From positions 8,554,313 to 8,618,312 of the forward strand of contig NC_064041.1 in the NCBI RefSeq assembly GCF_932526225.1: a stretch of DNA of 64,000 bases. Reading direction: 5' to 3'. Every line of letters begins with the position of its first letter. The first letter of the stretch is position 1. The notes below the pieces were generated by a model. It saw only the letters and a program-made list of their open reading frames with translations, made no database searches and was not told the DNA's origin. The DNA comes from Nematostella vectensis. Lineage: Eukaryota > Cnidaria > Anthozoa > Actiniaria > Edwardsiidae. Below are positions 1 through 11,800 of this stretch, piece by piece. The translations under genes and the position numbers were made by a program.

Positions 1-3000
1 GCAAGTGTAGAATCAGGCGTGTCACAGACTGTTGAAGGGAAACGTTTGCGAACGATAAACTGTGAATCATGCAGTAATTTTCTTCAATGAAAATATATCT
101 AAATATAAATAATGAGTCAATTGGAATGTTTAGCATTTAATGTCTTTTATGAGAACAACACTTTCAAAATCAGCTCTGTGTTGGAGATTTCTAGAATTAC
201 AAGTCGTTAAAAGAAAACCTCGCTCATTGTAACAAGGGCATACAACGAGTCCCCTTCCTAAATGGCACAACTCGTCGTTTGAATATGTTCTGATGCCGAA
301 AATATCCATTTTAAAAGTTGCTGGGGAAAAAATGTCTGTTCCTTTTTCCCAGGAGGAACATTCCTTTTTTTCCCAGCCAGCAGTGGTTAGGCATCTCAGC
401 ACATTTAAAATTGCCCATATAACGATCGGGACGATTTTTCTCCCCAGTATCCGCTCCAAACGCCTCAAAGAATTTTTCCAGTACAACTAGTTCGACTCCA
501 CAAATTTGCCAGCAGAACTATTTAGGACGATTTTTTCCCAGCAAACCGAGGGTTTTACATTTTCCCAGCCAGCAAAATAACGGGCTGCGGAACAGATATT
601 CGTTTTGTGCCCTTGATGTTAGTTCAATGTCAGGTATAAGAGGTCCAACTTCAGGGGAAGGGCCTGATAACATCCAAGTCTATTTACAGTATGGTTAAAT
701 GACTTATGGAAAATACACCTAGCGGGGTATTAAGAAACCTTGCAAATGTCGCAATTTGATTGGTTGAGCTACTAGTGGGCTATAAATTATACAAGCTACT
801 ATGTCAAAAGGACCGATTATTTAAGATTTTGAGGCTGTTTTTGTTCAAGCTAAATAAATATGAATAAACACCAATGTACTGCAAACTTTCATTGCCTTTC
901 AAGTAAAATATGGTCTGAATCCCGCAAACATTGGCCCATTTAGTTATTTAAATGCGTATCTGATATTTTCCAAAGAGAACAGGTACGACCGGTAAATTTC
1001 CCTTGGAGGTTTAAGAAACATGTCGAGTAATAAGTCGTCTGGCATTCCACTTTAGAAATTGTTGTCTCAAATGGATCGGCTGCTCAAATAACCGATTAGC
1101 AAAATACCCTAATCGCTGTGGCTTTTGTAGTTGATATAGGTTTTATAGGTTTTATATTCGTTGCGGTTTTCAAGACATTACTTCCTCTTCTTTATATTCA
1201 GCTGTACATTTGGAGCGATGCTTATCTGCTAAAAGTGTGCCAATATACACATCGTCCAAACGGAGAGAAATTCCTCTAACCAAGAAGATTTTCCCTCTAG
1301 AAAACGTAGTTGGCCGTAGCCAGTGAAAAATATAAATAGTAGGCCAGGTTTTTCTAGTCGTGACATATTCTACAGTTGCAATTATTTCAAAGTCTCAAAC
1401 ACCTATAAGTCATTTACACTCACGCTTTTATCTCTCACTTTAAACATAATTAAGTCAAATATTTAGACAGTGCTCTGAGAAAATTTAGAATGTATGAGAG
1501 CCCTGCGGTGACTGTTCACTCCATTAAAGTGCACACCATTTCTATTAGCAAAACAGTGGGAGAAAATCGTATTAGAGGGGGCTTTTTTCACGAAAACCAG
1601 CGTGAGCACTTAGCTGAAAGTTTCCCCTTGAGGACGGTAAGGAACTGATGATTAGAGAAAAAAATATGACTCAAATGTCGGCTTGTTAAACCTTCTCAAA
1701 TAAACCCGGCGGATTTTCAGAACGATATTAATTACAATACTTTTACTATTATATGAGGGGCTACTGCTCGCTACTCATCTTTTTCGCAGATTTGTTGACG
1801 ATGCTTGCCCGAGGGCGTGTTTTATCACCTGAGAGGAAGAAATCCCCCCAGAAAACATAAAACACACGTTTGTTCGCTAGAGGAATCACTTACTATTAAA
1901 AAGAAACAATTTCTAATAGACTTATTTCAATGGGTAGAAGACCGTTTTAATGAACCTTTCGAAGCTATGTATTCAAAAGCTACATTTTTTGTGACCGTTG
2001 TTTAATTTTCGTTAGTTTGTAAAAAAAGGGACGTTTTCTCGAGACTCCCTGGGTCGCAGCTAAAAGATCAATTGCGATTATCATACTAGATTCGAGATCT
2101 TCCAGATGTTGGGGGCTGCGTAAGAGATAGAACTGGCGCCTGTACATGCATGTCAACTTGTGCGATATATAATCATATTTCCTTTCCCCAGGTCTTACAG
2201 AAGAGTCGGGTTTGTTTACAAAACGAAGAAGACGAAACAGAGCGACAACAGATTGGATCAGAAACAGAGTTAAGACCATCTGCTCGCGTTACTCGAAACT
2301 CAGTCAACAAAGAACATTCGTAAACGGGTTTTGTAAAGTACGACAATCTGCTTGGAAGCACTGTAAAAACATCATTACGAATAGAAACGTGACCTAAGGC
2401 TTTTAAAACCATTCATTTTGACACTTGTCCTTAAGAAAGTGGTTATTTACTCTGAACGGACACGATCGCCAGCGTCAGACTCATTTGCGTCTCAAAGCTC
2501 TGTGGATGATCCGTTAATTCAAATGCTGCTATTTCACTATGGATTGCGTGCTCAGCGCGCGGTGATAATATATGGACGATATATAGCCGAGCAAATCGTT
2601 CTGACAGACTAATACGCGATTTGTATGACCCATTAGTGTTTGCTTGTGAAACCATATTAAAAGCTCTGAACAAGCTAAGTGGATGGTTTCAAGAAATAGA
2701 AAAACTTGTGACTCTAACACAGCAAGAAACCTAAAAGCGAGGAACTTAAAAGTGGCCTAAACTCAAGCAAGAAATTAAAAGTTATCCAGGATGAAGTCTT
2801 TTTAAATCTGAGCTGCGAGGGTAAGTGGACTTTTTTTAGAAAAACTGACAAACCTGAGACTTAAAATCAATCAAGAAACGACAAATTTATCAGGAATAAA
2901 CCTTGCAACAAATTGTCACCAAACCGACAATACTGAAAAAGCATGAAAAACAAGGAGTGAAGGTAACAACAACATAAAACAAGAGGTTTTGGCAATTTGT

Positions 3001-3177
3001 ACTAAATAGCTTGGTTGTTGAAAATTTATCCTCCAAATTAATGGGTTAAAACAGGAAACCAGCACAACAATACAAAATTGTCCACCTTCGCCTCTAGCCA
3101 AGTGGTACTCGCGGAAAATAAATACAGCGAAGTGAAACGTGTAATTAAAGCCAGAGGCAAACAAGAAAAATCCTGAA
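1..3177. other. Intergenic region upstream of the GPCR gene
   Basis: I see no convincing gene here. Open frames are short (up to about 120 codons), overlap on both strands and show no recognisable motif. The only structured piece is the interspersed repeat at about 333-604. A sequence resembling a splice donor (GTAAGT near 2820) and pyrimidine-AG sequences could belong to untranslated 5' exons of the downstream receptor, but nothing confirms that. Confidence 0.6.
333..604 (+). repeat. Interspersed repeat family A, copy 1
   Basis: This stretch aligns collinearly with the reverse complement of about 10186-10585 inside a protease intron. Shared blocks include CCAGCCAGCAGTGGTT, CGATCGGGACGAT, ACAACTAGTTC and CATTTTCCCAGCCAGCA. 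The second copy has about 100 extra bases in the middle. Opposite orientation and moderate divergence point to a dispersed non-autonomous element. I could not assign a superfamily. Confidence 0.75.
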
Positions 3178-4275
3178 ATGAATTTAACGGTAAACACCAC
3201 TGTATCCCTTCTAGAACAATTGAACCACTCGCCGAATGAAAGTTTCAAGATCATCTGCATACTAGCGTACATAGTTATCATTATCGCGGCCGGAGTTGGG
3301 AACGTTTTGGTATGTGTTGCGTTCAGCATGAGCCCAATACTTCGGAAGTCACCTACGAACTATTTCATCCTATCCCTTGCGGTCTCGGATTTAATCACTG
3401 CGACGCTATGCGTCCCTTTTGACGTGGATCAAACGATCACCAACTGGAGGTGGAATCACGGGTCGTTTGCTTGTAGCGTATGGACCACGGTGTACCTCAT
3501 AGCTGTACCTTCCTCAATTTTGAGCCTGTTAGCGGTCAGCGTAGATCGCTATAAGGCGCTTCGTGACCCGTTAAACCGGTTTCGCCAGACTCGGTTTATG
3601 ACGCGTAAGAAGGCATGCATCATTATTGGACTTCTTTGGACATATTCCCTGCTGTTTGCGATCCTACCCGAGATCGGGTGGAGATTGTACGAGAACAATG
3701 TTATTGACAATGTCTGCTACTTCAATACCCCTCGTGAGTATTCCATATTGAACTCTTTTCTGAACTTCGTTCTGCCCGTCCTTGTTATGTGCGTTCTGTA
3801 TTTACAAATCTACTTTATTGCGAGAACCGTCAAAAGCACCCCCCGTCTCGTCAGCGATAACTCGTTCAGTGATTCCTCAGATGAGTGTGAGCGCAGGAGG
3901 GTGCAGCGATGCATCAGGAAGAGAATTAAGACGACCAAGAACATTCTGTTGGTAGTTTGCACCTTTTTCTTCTGTTGGATGCCATTCACCTCCTTCAGTC
4001 TCGTCAGTATGTTCTGCACAAAGTGCTACTATAACGCACCAGAAGAGCTCTCCACGATTTTTCTCATTCTGGGTTATTCAAACAGCGCTATGAATCCTTA
4101 TTTGTACGCCTTTCGGAACCAGAAGTATAAAGAGACATTCTCTAAGCTTTTCCGAAAGTTAACAATAGTCAGTCGGTATCCTTCCTCCTTTCGCCGAAGT
4201 CGGACAGACCCGACCAATTTGTCCGAGACTCCAACACAATTTCTGACCGGACAAAACAACATAAATAGGCAATAG
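3178..4275 (+). CDS. Class A (rhodopsin-like) G protein-coupled receptor, 365 aa, intronless
   Basis: Seven-transmembrane receptor expected at the plasma membrane. The N-terminus has four N-glycosylation sequons (N2, N6, N16, N20). Class A landmarks are all present: N42 in TM1 (GVGN), D71 in TM2 (LAVSDL), C99 and C180 for the TM3-loop disulfide, D123-R124-Y125 closing TM3, W154 in TM4, P200 in TM5, C266-W-M-P269 in TM6, and N306-P-Y-L-Y310 in TM7. The third intracellular loop (about 215-250) is Ser/Asp-rich then basic, and the C-tail is Ser/Arg-rich. Position 3.32, an Asp in aminergic receptors, is Tyr106, so a classical monoamine ligand is unlikely. The PEIGW motif after TM4 recalls adenosine and amine receptors. 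In-frame stops at 3133 and 3142 make ATG 3178 the first possible start in this exon. Ligand unknown; cnidarian orphan receptor is the safest label. Confidence 0.93.
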   Translation: MNLTVNTTVSLLEQLNHSPNESFKIICILAYIVIIIAAGVGNVLVCVAFSMSPILRKSPTNYFILSLAVSDLITATLCVPFDVDQTITNWRWNHGSFACSVWTTVYLIAVPSSILSLLAVSVDRYKALRDPLNRFRQTRFMTRKKACIIIGLLWTYSLLFAILPEIGWRLYENNVIDNVCYFNTPREYSILNSFLNFVLPVLVMCVLYLQIYFIARTVKSTPRLVSDNSFSDSSDECERRRVQRCIRKRIKTTKNILLVVCTFFFCWMPFTSFSLVSMFCTKCYYNAPEELSTIFLILGYSNSAMNPYLYAFRNQKYKETFSKLFRKLTIVSRYPSSFRRSRTDPTNLSETPTQFLTGQNNINRQ

Positions 4276-4734
4276 ACCCAGCATCGAATATTAAATATTA
4301 ATGAAAGTTAAGATGTGAAAATCTACTGATCTAGTTATTAAAGGCGTGTGTAAAGGCTGTGCGTTGACAGCTTTTAGCATTCCCACGTGACATTGAGTGC
4401 TTCGTTTGATTGGTCAGGGACGTAAATGTGGAAAATCGACAGCATAGTCCTCTAGACTTGTCCAAAATACGACACCAAGGGTTCATTCAGTGGAAGCATT
4501 AATGGATTAATAATGATATTGCTCACAGCAAGGACCCGTGGTGATCTACATCTGGGACGAAGGGGGTTATTAAAAAAAAGAGTTAATGTTCTGATAATGA
4601 TGATTATTATCGTTTTTGATAAATTACCTCGACTCCATGACGTCTTCCAAAACGACGTGGTGACGAGAAAGGCTGGCCTAGTTACCGCAAGACTTCCTCT
4701 CTTGAACATTCAGTGTTAGCGCCAGTTTGAAAAC
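4276..4734. other. Short intergenic spacer downstream of the GPCR
   Basis: AT-rich sequence with no gene that I can support. It should contain the receptor's 3' untranslated region, but I see no AATAAA soon after the stop codon; the first clear one is near 4871. Confidence 0.5.
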
Positions 4735-5540
4735 CGGTGAGCGTTCCGTTAGTATTAGCTTGCCGTTAGTATCAGCTTCTCTTTGTAGACCGTTAACGTT
4801 CTGTTAGTGCGCCGTTAGCGTTCTTTTAGTAATAGAGTCCCGTTTGTAGACCGCTAGCTGTGATTGGCCGAAGAAATAAAATAGATCTATAAAAAATGCG
4901 TGACATGAACCGGCCACGAATGGGGGCTTTGTTCTCTTGACAACATGAGCAACATCCTTAGTATACCGCTAGTGTTCCGTTTGTATAGGCGTCCCGGTTG
5001 TATACCCTTAGCGTTTCGTAAGGGTACCATTAGCGTCTCTTATTCCGTTAGCTTCTCGAAGTTTACCGTTAGCGTATTGTAGTATACCGTTAGCGTCTCG
5101 TAAACATACCGTTAGCGTCCCGTACAGTACCGATAGCGTCTCGTTAACATCTTGTTAGCGTCTCGTAAACATACCGTTAGCGTCCCGTACAGTACCGCTA
5201 GCGTCTCGGTAACATCTTGTTAGCGTCTCGTAAACATTCCGTTAGCGTCCCGTACAGTACCGATAGCGTCTCGTTAGTATGCCATTAGCGTGTTGTAGTA
5301 TACCGTTAGCGTCCTGTAGTATACCGTTAGCGTCCTGTAGTATACCGTTAGCGTCCTGTAGTATACCGTTAGCGTCCTGTAGTATACCGTTAGCGTCCTG
5401 TAGTATACCGTTAGCGTCCTGTAGTATACCGTTAGCGTCCTGTAGTATACCGTTAGCGTCCTGTAGTATACCGTTAGCGTCCTGTAGTATACCGTTAGCG
5501 TCTCGTGCATGTAGCGTTAGCTTACCGTTAGCGACAGGTT
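4735..5540. repeat. Tandem minisatellite with CCGTTAGCGT core, ending in about ten 21-bp units
   Basis: The whole stretch is built from the core CCGTTAGCGT separated by variable linkers. The left part is degenerate, with a composite period of roughly 60-65 bp. From about 5283 to 5503 it becomes about ten near-identical 21-bp units (TACCGTTAGCGTCCTGTAGTA begins each, shown here without extension). Because 21 is a multiple of three, both strands read as repetitive seven-residue open frames (SIPLASC on +, TVYYRTL on -). I regard these frames as products of the array and not as proteins. Confidence 0.9.
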
Positions 5541-6808
5541 AAAGTTTTAGAAGAAATAAAGTGCATAGGTTTTTTTGGCTTCTCTCCGTTTTAATGCTTA
5601 CTATTTTGGTGTTATGGTGGGGTGTTCCAGGGTTTTTAAAGAACCAAATCTGCGCGATCCTTCAAATGAGTAATGAGTAGGACGATTCACCCAAGTAGGA
5701 CCTTAGCTAAGAAGTAACCTAAGAGAAAATAGCCTGCTATTAAAATAAACGATCCCTCCGCCTTTCCTCCGATTGTACCGATTGTAGATGGTGCCACGGG
5801 TTAATATTCATAGAGATTCTTTTACGAATTAATCCTCCCCCTTCCCCCCACTCTCTCTATCTCCCCTTACCCCCTCTTCCACCCATCCCTCACTTCTCAT
5901 CCTGCTTGCTCACGGGACTGCGCGTAACCTAAAATCTTATGATGGCCGTTTAGACGACGGATTGCATTTTCTGCGATAAAGCATTGTCTACCGCCCACAA
6001 GCAAGCTAATTATTTACATTGTTTGATGTATGTAGGAAATTGCCTCGCGGGAGGGCTGTTTCGGTCCTTTTGCTTGTAAGTTACACTGATAATTGCTTGT
6101 TAAACGCAAACAAGGATGTTCTAGGCATATATCGCTAAACAGCCTTCAGGGAATCTAAACCAAAACCAAATCATCTGTTATCGTTAATACAGTAATGCAA
6201 TGACAGAAATTAAGAAATATTATTTTGCACTCATAATGACATGAGAACTTAACGACATAGTCTTGAAAATTTTGTACAATTATTTTATATATACGCAAGG
6301 GATACATACAGCTGACATCGAAATGTTTTCCACCTAAAAATACATTTCCATCCAAATATCACGTGACTAATTATATAGTCACTTTCCGCGCATTTAGTAT
6401 AACAAGCGGGTCACAGGGTGTTAAAGTGGTCCGCATTTGCTTCCTTCTTGACTCATTAATGTGTCATATGCAATATTGGTGATAAAATCTATTCAACCCT
6501 CATTCTAGCCAGATAATGATAAAAAATCTATTCTAATAATGATCAAATATATTTCATCGTCATTTCACTTCCAATATCGACAATATTGTGTTCTTCATTG
6601 AAAAAGCAAATAAATGGATGTATTCATGGCTTAAAACAGGATAATAGCTTAGGTTGGATGATAGCTTAAGTCATGTAGTAACCTTTTTTGTGGAACAACT
6701 AGAATTGGGTTTGGATGGACAATTTGAAATAAATTTTCCAATTGCATAAAGGTGCGTCAGGAAACCATGTGTGGTCTCAAGTGCCAAAAATCGATGCGTT
6801 CGGCTTTA
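5541..6808. other. Intergenic region
   Basis: No gene supported. It contains a pyrimidine-rich run at about 5827-5890 (CCCCCTTCCCCCCACTC-like) and otherwise AT-rich unique sequence. The short open frames have no domain signature. Confidence 0.6.
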
Positions 6809-6965
6809 ATTCGGGGTTATTCGGAAATGTTTTGTTTTCGAACATTGGGAATTCTGTGGATCGCGAAGAAATTTCTTTGCACCCCCGCTCCAGCGCACCT
6901 CGGTCTCTCGCGCGCCACAGAATTCCCAATATTCCAAAACAAAACATTTCCGAATAACCCCGAAT
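6809..6965. mobile_element. Foldback element with 51-bp inverted arms
   Basis: Arms 6809-6859 and 6915-6965 are reverse complements with only a few mismatches, separated by 55 bp. Each arm begins ATTCGGGGTTATTCGGAAAT at its outer end. Weaker complementarity continues outward to an ATCGAT on both sides, and ATCGATGCGT recurs in direct orientation at both flanks. This is a hairpin-forming MITE or foldback transposon. The open frames across it (6742-7095) are simply the arms read on each strand. Confidence 0.85.
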
Positions 6966-8465
6966 GAGAGCCGGCTAGCAGGCTATCGATGCGTCGAATT
7001 AAACGGGCGCGGTCAAAATATACAATCACTTTGATGGTTTTCGTTGGATGTTGAATAGTGATTTCCCTTATCTCCTTATAAACAGATTTACGCATAATAT
7101 ATACGCTACGTTACGTAGAAGACAAAAACTAGCTTTCAAGGTAGTTCTACTATACGTTCAAGTTTATACAATGCAAAATGAAAGTGCGATAGCGATTTGA
7201 AGAAACAGAACAAAAAAGAACATTCATAACACACTCCTCAAAAGAAGTGTTTTAATTTTTAACACATTGTGAATGAATTCTTAGATTTTAAAGTCCATAA
7301 AATTAAAGTGTGAGTGTGCTAAGCATTCAACAAAAGATCCTTTTAAAAACTCTTCAGTTATGCGGTAATTTAACAGCCATTATAAACTTAAGAAAACCCC
7401 TTGAAGAAAACCCCTTGAAGCGTTATATTCAAAGGCTATCGTCTATCTTTAATCAGTCACGACTGAAAACTATACTTAAAATTTGCCCACGCATGTGTGG
7501 ATAAACTGGGAAAATTACATGCACATCAAAATAGAATGACAAATAAATACAAAAAGCCCAAATAGTCGTGTTCGTGGATCAGAAGAATGAAAACAATACA
7601 CCAAAAACTGGAATTCGACTCAAATTTTCGCCCCTAATTTTCGTCTTTAATACTTCTTCAGGGCAGACTGAAGAAGGTTAATAACACACATAATTAATTT
7701 TCTGAATGAAAAAGATGGAAAGGGAATATGATTTTTGAGCCAGTTTTAGATATGCCCTTTACCAGATAATATATTTGTCTCAAATCTTTCAAAATCACAG
7801 TGAACGTGATAAAAATATTGGTAGCAGTTGTGACTGTGCAGTTAGCCGATGATTTGAAAGCACGTTTTTCCATTATTTTACTTAAAATAACGGAGGTCTG
7901 TGATGAAGCGATAGGTCATAGCAGATATAATCTAATGGCTGCCTAAAACGCTGTTATTTTTGTAAGACTTGCTTTGCCAAGTACATTTATAATCTGGAAC
8001 ATTTGATGGCATTCGCGCACGTTACTGCTTGAGGGTCACTGCCTCGTACCCACGCGTCTCAATTCAGTATAAACAAGTTGAAAATATACTAGTGGTCGCC
8101 TAGGGTGCAATGAGCCATGGGAAGGTTTAGCGCTGGCGCAAAGGACCAAGGGAAGAATCAACGTTAAAAATCAAACTTACAGACAATGATCACAGGCACG
8201 CAAAGAATCCTCACACCCTATTTGGGGTGTGGTCAATTATGACGTCACAATCACGTCCAAAAATACGATGTCTAGCTATTCTTTCAAATAATGCCTAAAT
8301 TGTCAGATATCGGGTTGGAATCATCTTGCATTTCTCATATATGTTAAAATCAACCTTTTAACGGCTTTACAATGCAAAAAGGCCACAAAATCGTTTATAA
8401 TCATTTTTTTGTAAATTTCCACCATCTTGGATCCGCCATCTTGGATTCTTATGATTTGCAAAAGA
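6966..8465. other. Intergenic region with one repeat fragment
   Basis: No gene supported. The piece at about 7545-7625 (ACCAAAAACTGGAATTCGAC core) matches 13015-13085 next to the segmental duplication. Otherwise it is AT-rich sequence without visible structure. Confidence 0.55.
7545..7625 (+). repeat. Fragment of the repeat that borders the segmental duplication
   Basis: About 75 bp are collinear with 13015-13085, including AAAAAGCCCAAA, CAATACACCAAAAACTGG and AATTCGACTC. In the copy at 13063-13145 the same motif forms a perfect hairpin. Here the inverted half is degenerate. Confidence 0.7.
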
Positions 8466-8640
8466 AAATACCCCCCCCCCCCCCCCCCCCAGTCTGAATA
8501 GGGTTAAAAGCAGGACGCAAAAACTGTGCATTAGGGGGGAAGGGGGGGGCGATACAGAAAAATATTTGGCATACCCAATACTTGCCATTTCCTTATATAT
8601 TTTTGAAATATCAGGGGGATAGGGGGCGGCGGTATGCCAT
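8466..8640 (-). repeat. Degenerate copy of a G/C-tract interspersed repeat (family D)
   Basis: Read on the minus strand, it carries a C-tract, then an ATATTTCAAAAATATATAAGG block and GAAATGGCAAGTA. This parallels the AATATTTTCAAAAATTATAAGG and GAAATGACCAGTA blocks of the family D elements at 17351, 17919 and 53147. A run of about 20 C near 8471-8490 bounds it. Confidence 0.55.
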
Positions 8641-8680
8641 ATGCCAATACACCCAACGACTACAAACTGCATAAAGCATA

Positions 8681-8694
8681 TTTTATTTGTTTAT
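8681..8694 (-). promoter_or_regulatory. Polyadenylation signals of the protease gene
   Basis: Two overlapping AATAAA hexamers on the minus strand lie about 25-40 bases past the stop codon of the ShKT exon, where a cleavage signal would be expected. Confidence 0.6.
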
Positions 8695-8717
8695 TATTGC
8701 ACCAAGCGCAAGTGATC

Positions 8718-8815
8718 TCAGCAGACTCTGCAGGTTTTGGGGCATTTATTTCTGACGCCTCTGTTAGAACAGAACCTCTTCATTTGTGGACAGTTACGGT
8801 GGTAGTCTTGGCAAG
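8718..8815 (-). CDS. Terminal exon of the protease: ShKT domain
   Basis: The acceptor (TTTTTCTTCCAG before the exon) has a strong pyrimidine tract. The exon completes a Ser codon split with the linker exon, then gives 31 residues with cysteine spacing C-x6-C-x6-C-x8-C-x3-C-x2-C and an Asp two residues after the first Cys, as in the ShKT family. It stops directly after the last Cys. On the other strand a longer frame overlaps it and could hide it. Confidence 0.9.
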
Positions 8816-11800
8816 CTGGAAGAAAAAGCAAGCGATATAAAGTCAGGGACGGATCTAGGGGTCCGGCGAGCGGTCTTCGCCCTCCCCCCCCCCCTATTTT
8901 CAGAAATTTGGCTTAAAAATATACGGAAAAACAATTAGGCTGGCCTCCCCTTCCTTGAAACTTTTGCTTCGGCCCCCCCTTTTTTAAACTTCTGGTTCCG
9001 CCCCTGAAAGTTTTAACTATACAGTTGTCTGGTTTAACTAGTAGATTAATAAAACCCAGGGGGTATACAGCCCTTGTTTGGGAAAATGAAACAGTTTTTG
9101 TACCATGTTTGAACAAACGATCTCGAAAAAAACGATTATACTCTGAACCTAAGAGTGACGACTTTCAACTTGGCAATTCATGTGAAACCCAAGATAATAA
9201 AATCGGAACCCTGTTCAGTGTTGAGATGCTTGAAATATATACCCAGTTTAGGATAAAAAACTTAAAAATAGAAAATATTTTTCTTTTTGGAACAGCACTC
9301 CCACGAAAGTAAATATATTCAGTTCAGTTTCTTCAGTTTGTTTTAACCATTTTTATTATTCAATTCAACCCTTATACAAACATATATATTGGTAAGTTAA
9401 ATTGAACAAAAGAAGAGAAAAAAAGAATTGAAGTGCCTTTTCTTCATCCAGCAGCCATCCTCTACCCCTTTCCGGACAAAATTCATTTCTAGTCTGGAAA
9501 TAGCCCCGAAGGCAAGGTTTCCCTTATATAGAGCTTTCACTGTAGGTGGTATTCTGGTATTAATAAGGATCAATGGAAAAGTGAAGTGAAATACTTACAA
9601 GACCCTCCACCGTTCCCACCGTTTCCTCCACTTCCACCTAAACAATAATAAACAGTTAGAAGATATAATTATAAGATAGTATTAGATGAATTGAAAGTTG
9701 TAATTTATTTTTACATCACCCCCTATACTCTTCATTGGATATACCGTGAGGCCTAGGAAAGCCGTTCTTAAAAGTGACTGTGCTTATTCTAAGGACCACT
9801 TACCGGCCTGGATGCCCTCGATCCAATTAATGTAGGAGCTGACGCGTGCGTACACTGAGAAGGTGTTTCCCGGACATGTCTTGGCTGTTACCCATGATGC
9901 AACACCGCGTAGTACCCAGCGCCCGTTCTCCAAGCACTGAAGGGGACCACCGCTGTCCCCATTGCAGGCGCTGCTACCGGCTCCTCCCGCGCAGATCATG
10001 GAATGTTCGTCCACACTGTAACCATTTGTGCGGCGGCAGGTCTGGTGGTCGGCGACAGGGACCTTGGATTGCTTGAGCTTATCTGCCCCTTTGTACAAAT
10101 CTGAAGATGAAATTCTTCCCCAGCCTGCGAGTTCAATTTTGAAAGAGCGTTACGGCGATTTCAAGAGTGCAGGGGCACGAAACGGATCTGTTCCGCTGCC
10201 TGTTTTTTTGCTGGCTGGGAAAATGTTTAGACCCCTTGGTTACTGGAAATAAATTGTCCCGAATGGTTCTTCTGGCAAATTTGTGGAGTTGAACTAGTTG
10301 TGCTGGAAATACTTCGGGGGCGCTGGAGCGGATGCTTGGGTAGCCTTCTTCCCCCGCCTCCTCCCCCTTCTCTTTTTTTTGCGCTCGCCTCATTTCTCGC
10401 GCGGCCATATTCCTCGCTCGCTCTCTATTCTTGCTTAAACTCCACGGAAACGCTAGCTACGCAGGCTCATGCTTGGGGAAAATATCGTCCCGATCGGTTA
10501 GACTGGCAATTATTCATGTGCTAATGTGCCCAACCACTGCTGGCTGGTAAAAAAGAAATGGTCCCTCATGGGACAAGGGAACAGATAATCTCTCTGATAG
10601 ATTAATGCAATGAAGCGAGGGTGTTTGGAAGCCACCAAAGAGTAAGCCAATGAAAACAGTTATATAATTGTTACTGTTATTGTCGTTGCTATACTGTAGT
10701 TACAACTCAACTTACCGCTGATATAGCAGTGACCGCCCGCGGGCGCCCTGTCGCCGTGAGCTGGAAGACAGATAGTGCCGATCTTGTCCGATAATTGGAC
10801 AGGAGCGGACAGCCTTAGCAGTGTGACATCATTCCTAAGATGACCCATGCTAAATTCCTTGTGTGAGATGACTTGAGAAACACGCAACACTTGAGCATGC
10901 GCGTCATTGACTCTACGGTGCGCACCTACCATTGAAATAAATCTAGATTTATATCACTATTAAAATAATAACCATAATTATCATCATCCTCATTACCATA
11001 ATCATCATCATTATCATTACCATAATTATAATCCTTATCATTACATTGTAAGTAAACTTGTAGGAATTCGTGTTTACTACAAATTTGCTGGCAGCCACTT
11101 GGAAATGGAGCCTAGTCCCTAACGTTTTAGAATACCACAGGTCTCCCGCGCGCTCGCACCCGGCTCCTTTAGACCATTTAGAAAAAAGACAACCATTCAT
11201 TGATATGTGTTCATCACAATTATTAATACCATAATCACAACCAACAACATCATATAATTAGTAGTTTTCAGACCATTATCACCACATAGCTTTGTAATAT
11301 GTCTTTTATGAAAAAGAGCAGAAATTCTCTGGCTTTATGGAACAGCTGAGTTCTTTAACTCCGGTGATAGATCCATCTAGAAGCTTTCGAAATTAATCAT
11401 CAACCAAGGTGTTCACCGGTATCGAATTTCTATTCAGTGCTTAACCTTGTAACGCCGCCCCCTGAATTTGTTCCGCGAGACACAGGAAGTCTGCAACAGC
11501 GATTTGATTTGACCCTCTAAAACACAGCACTAAATATACCCAGTTAATAATGAGCCCGTCGTACCTGCGGCCAGCGTATAGTCAGCCGGGTTACTTGATC
11601 GTTGTACACAGTGGGCAGCGGTTAGCGCCCATCCAGGACTGAGAAGGGAAGCGCCACAGTTGTGGCTGCCATATACTCTGAGTGACAGTTGCCATGGCCA
11701 CGAATTAGGCACCGCCTCCTCGCCATTGATGATACGTGTCCCTCCTGGTCGTCGGCCGCAAGAAGCTGAGATAGAAAAAAAATGCCGAGAAAAAAAGCGG

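Noticed and set aside
5274..5542. Repetitive seven-residue open frames on both strands
   Set aside because: They follow from a 21-bp tandem unit without stops; both strands are equally open and there is no coding signature.
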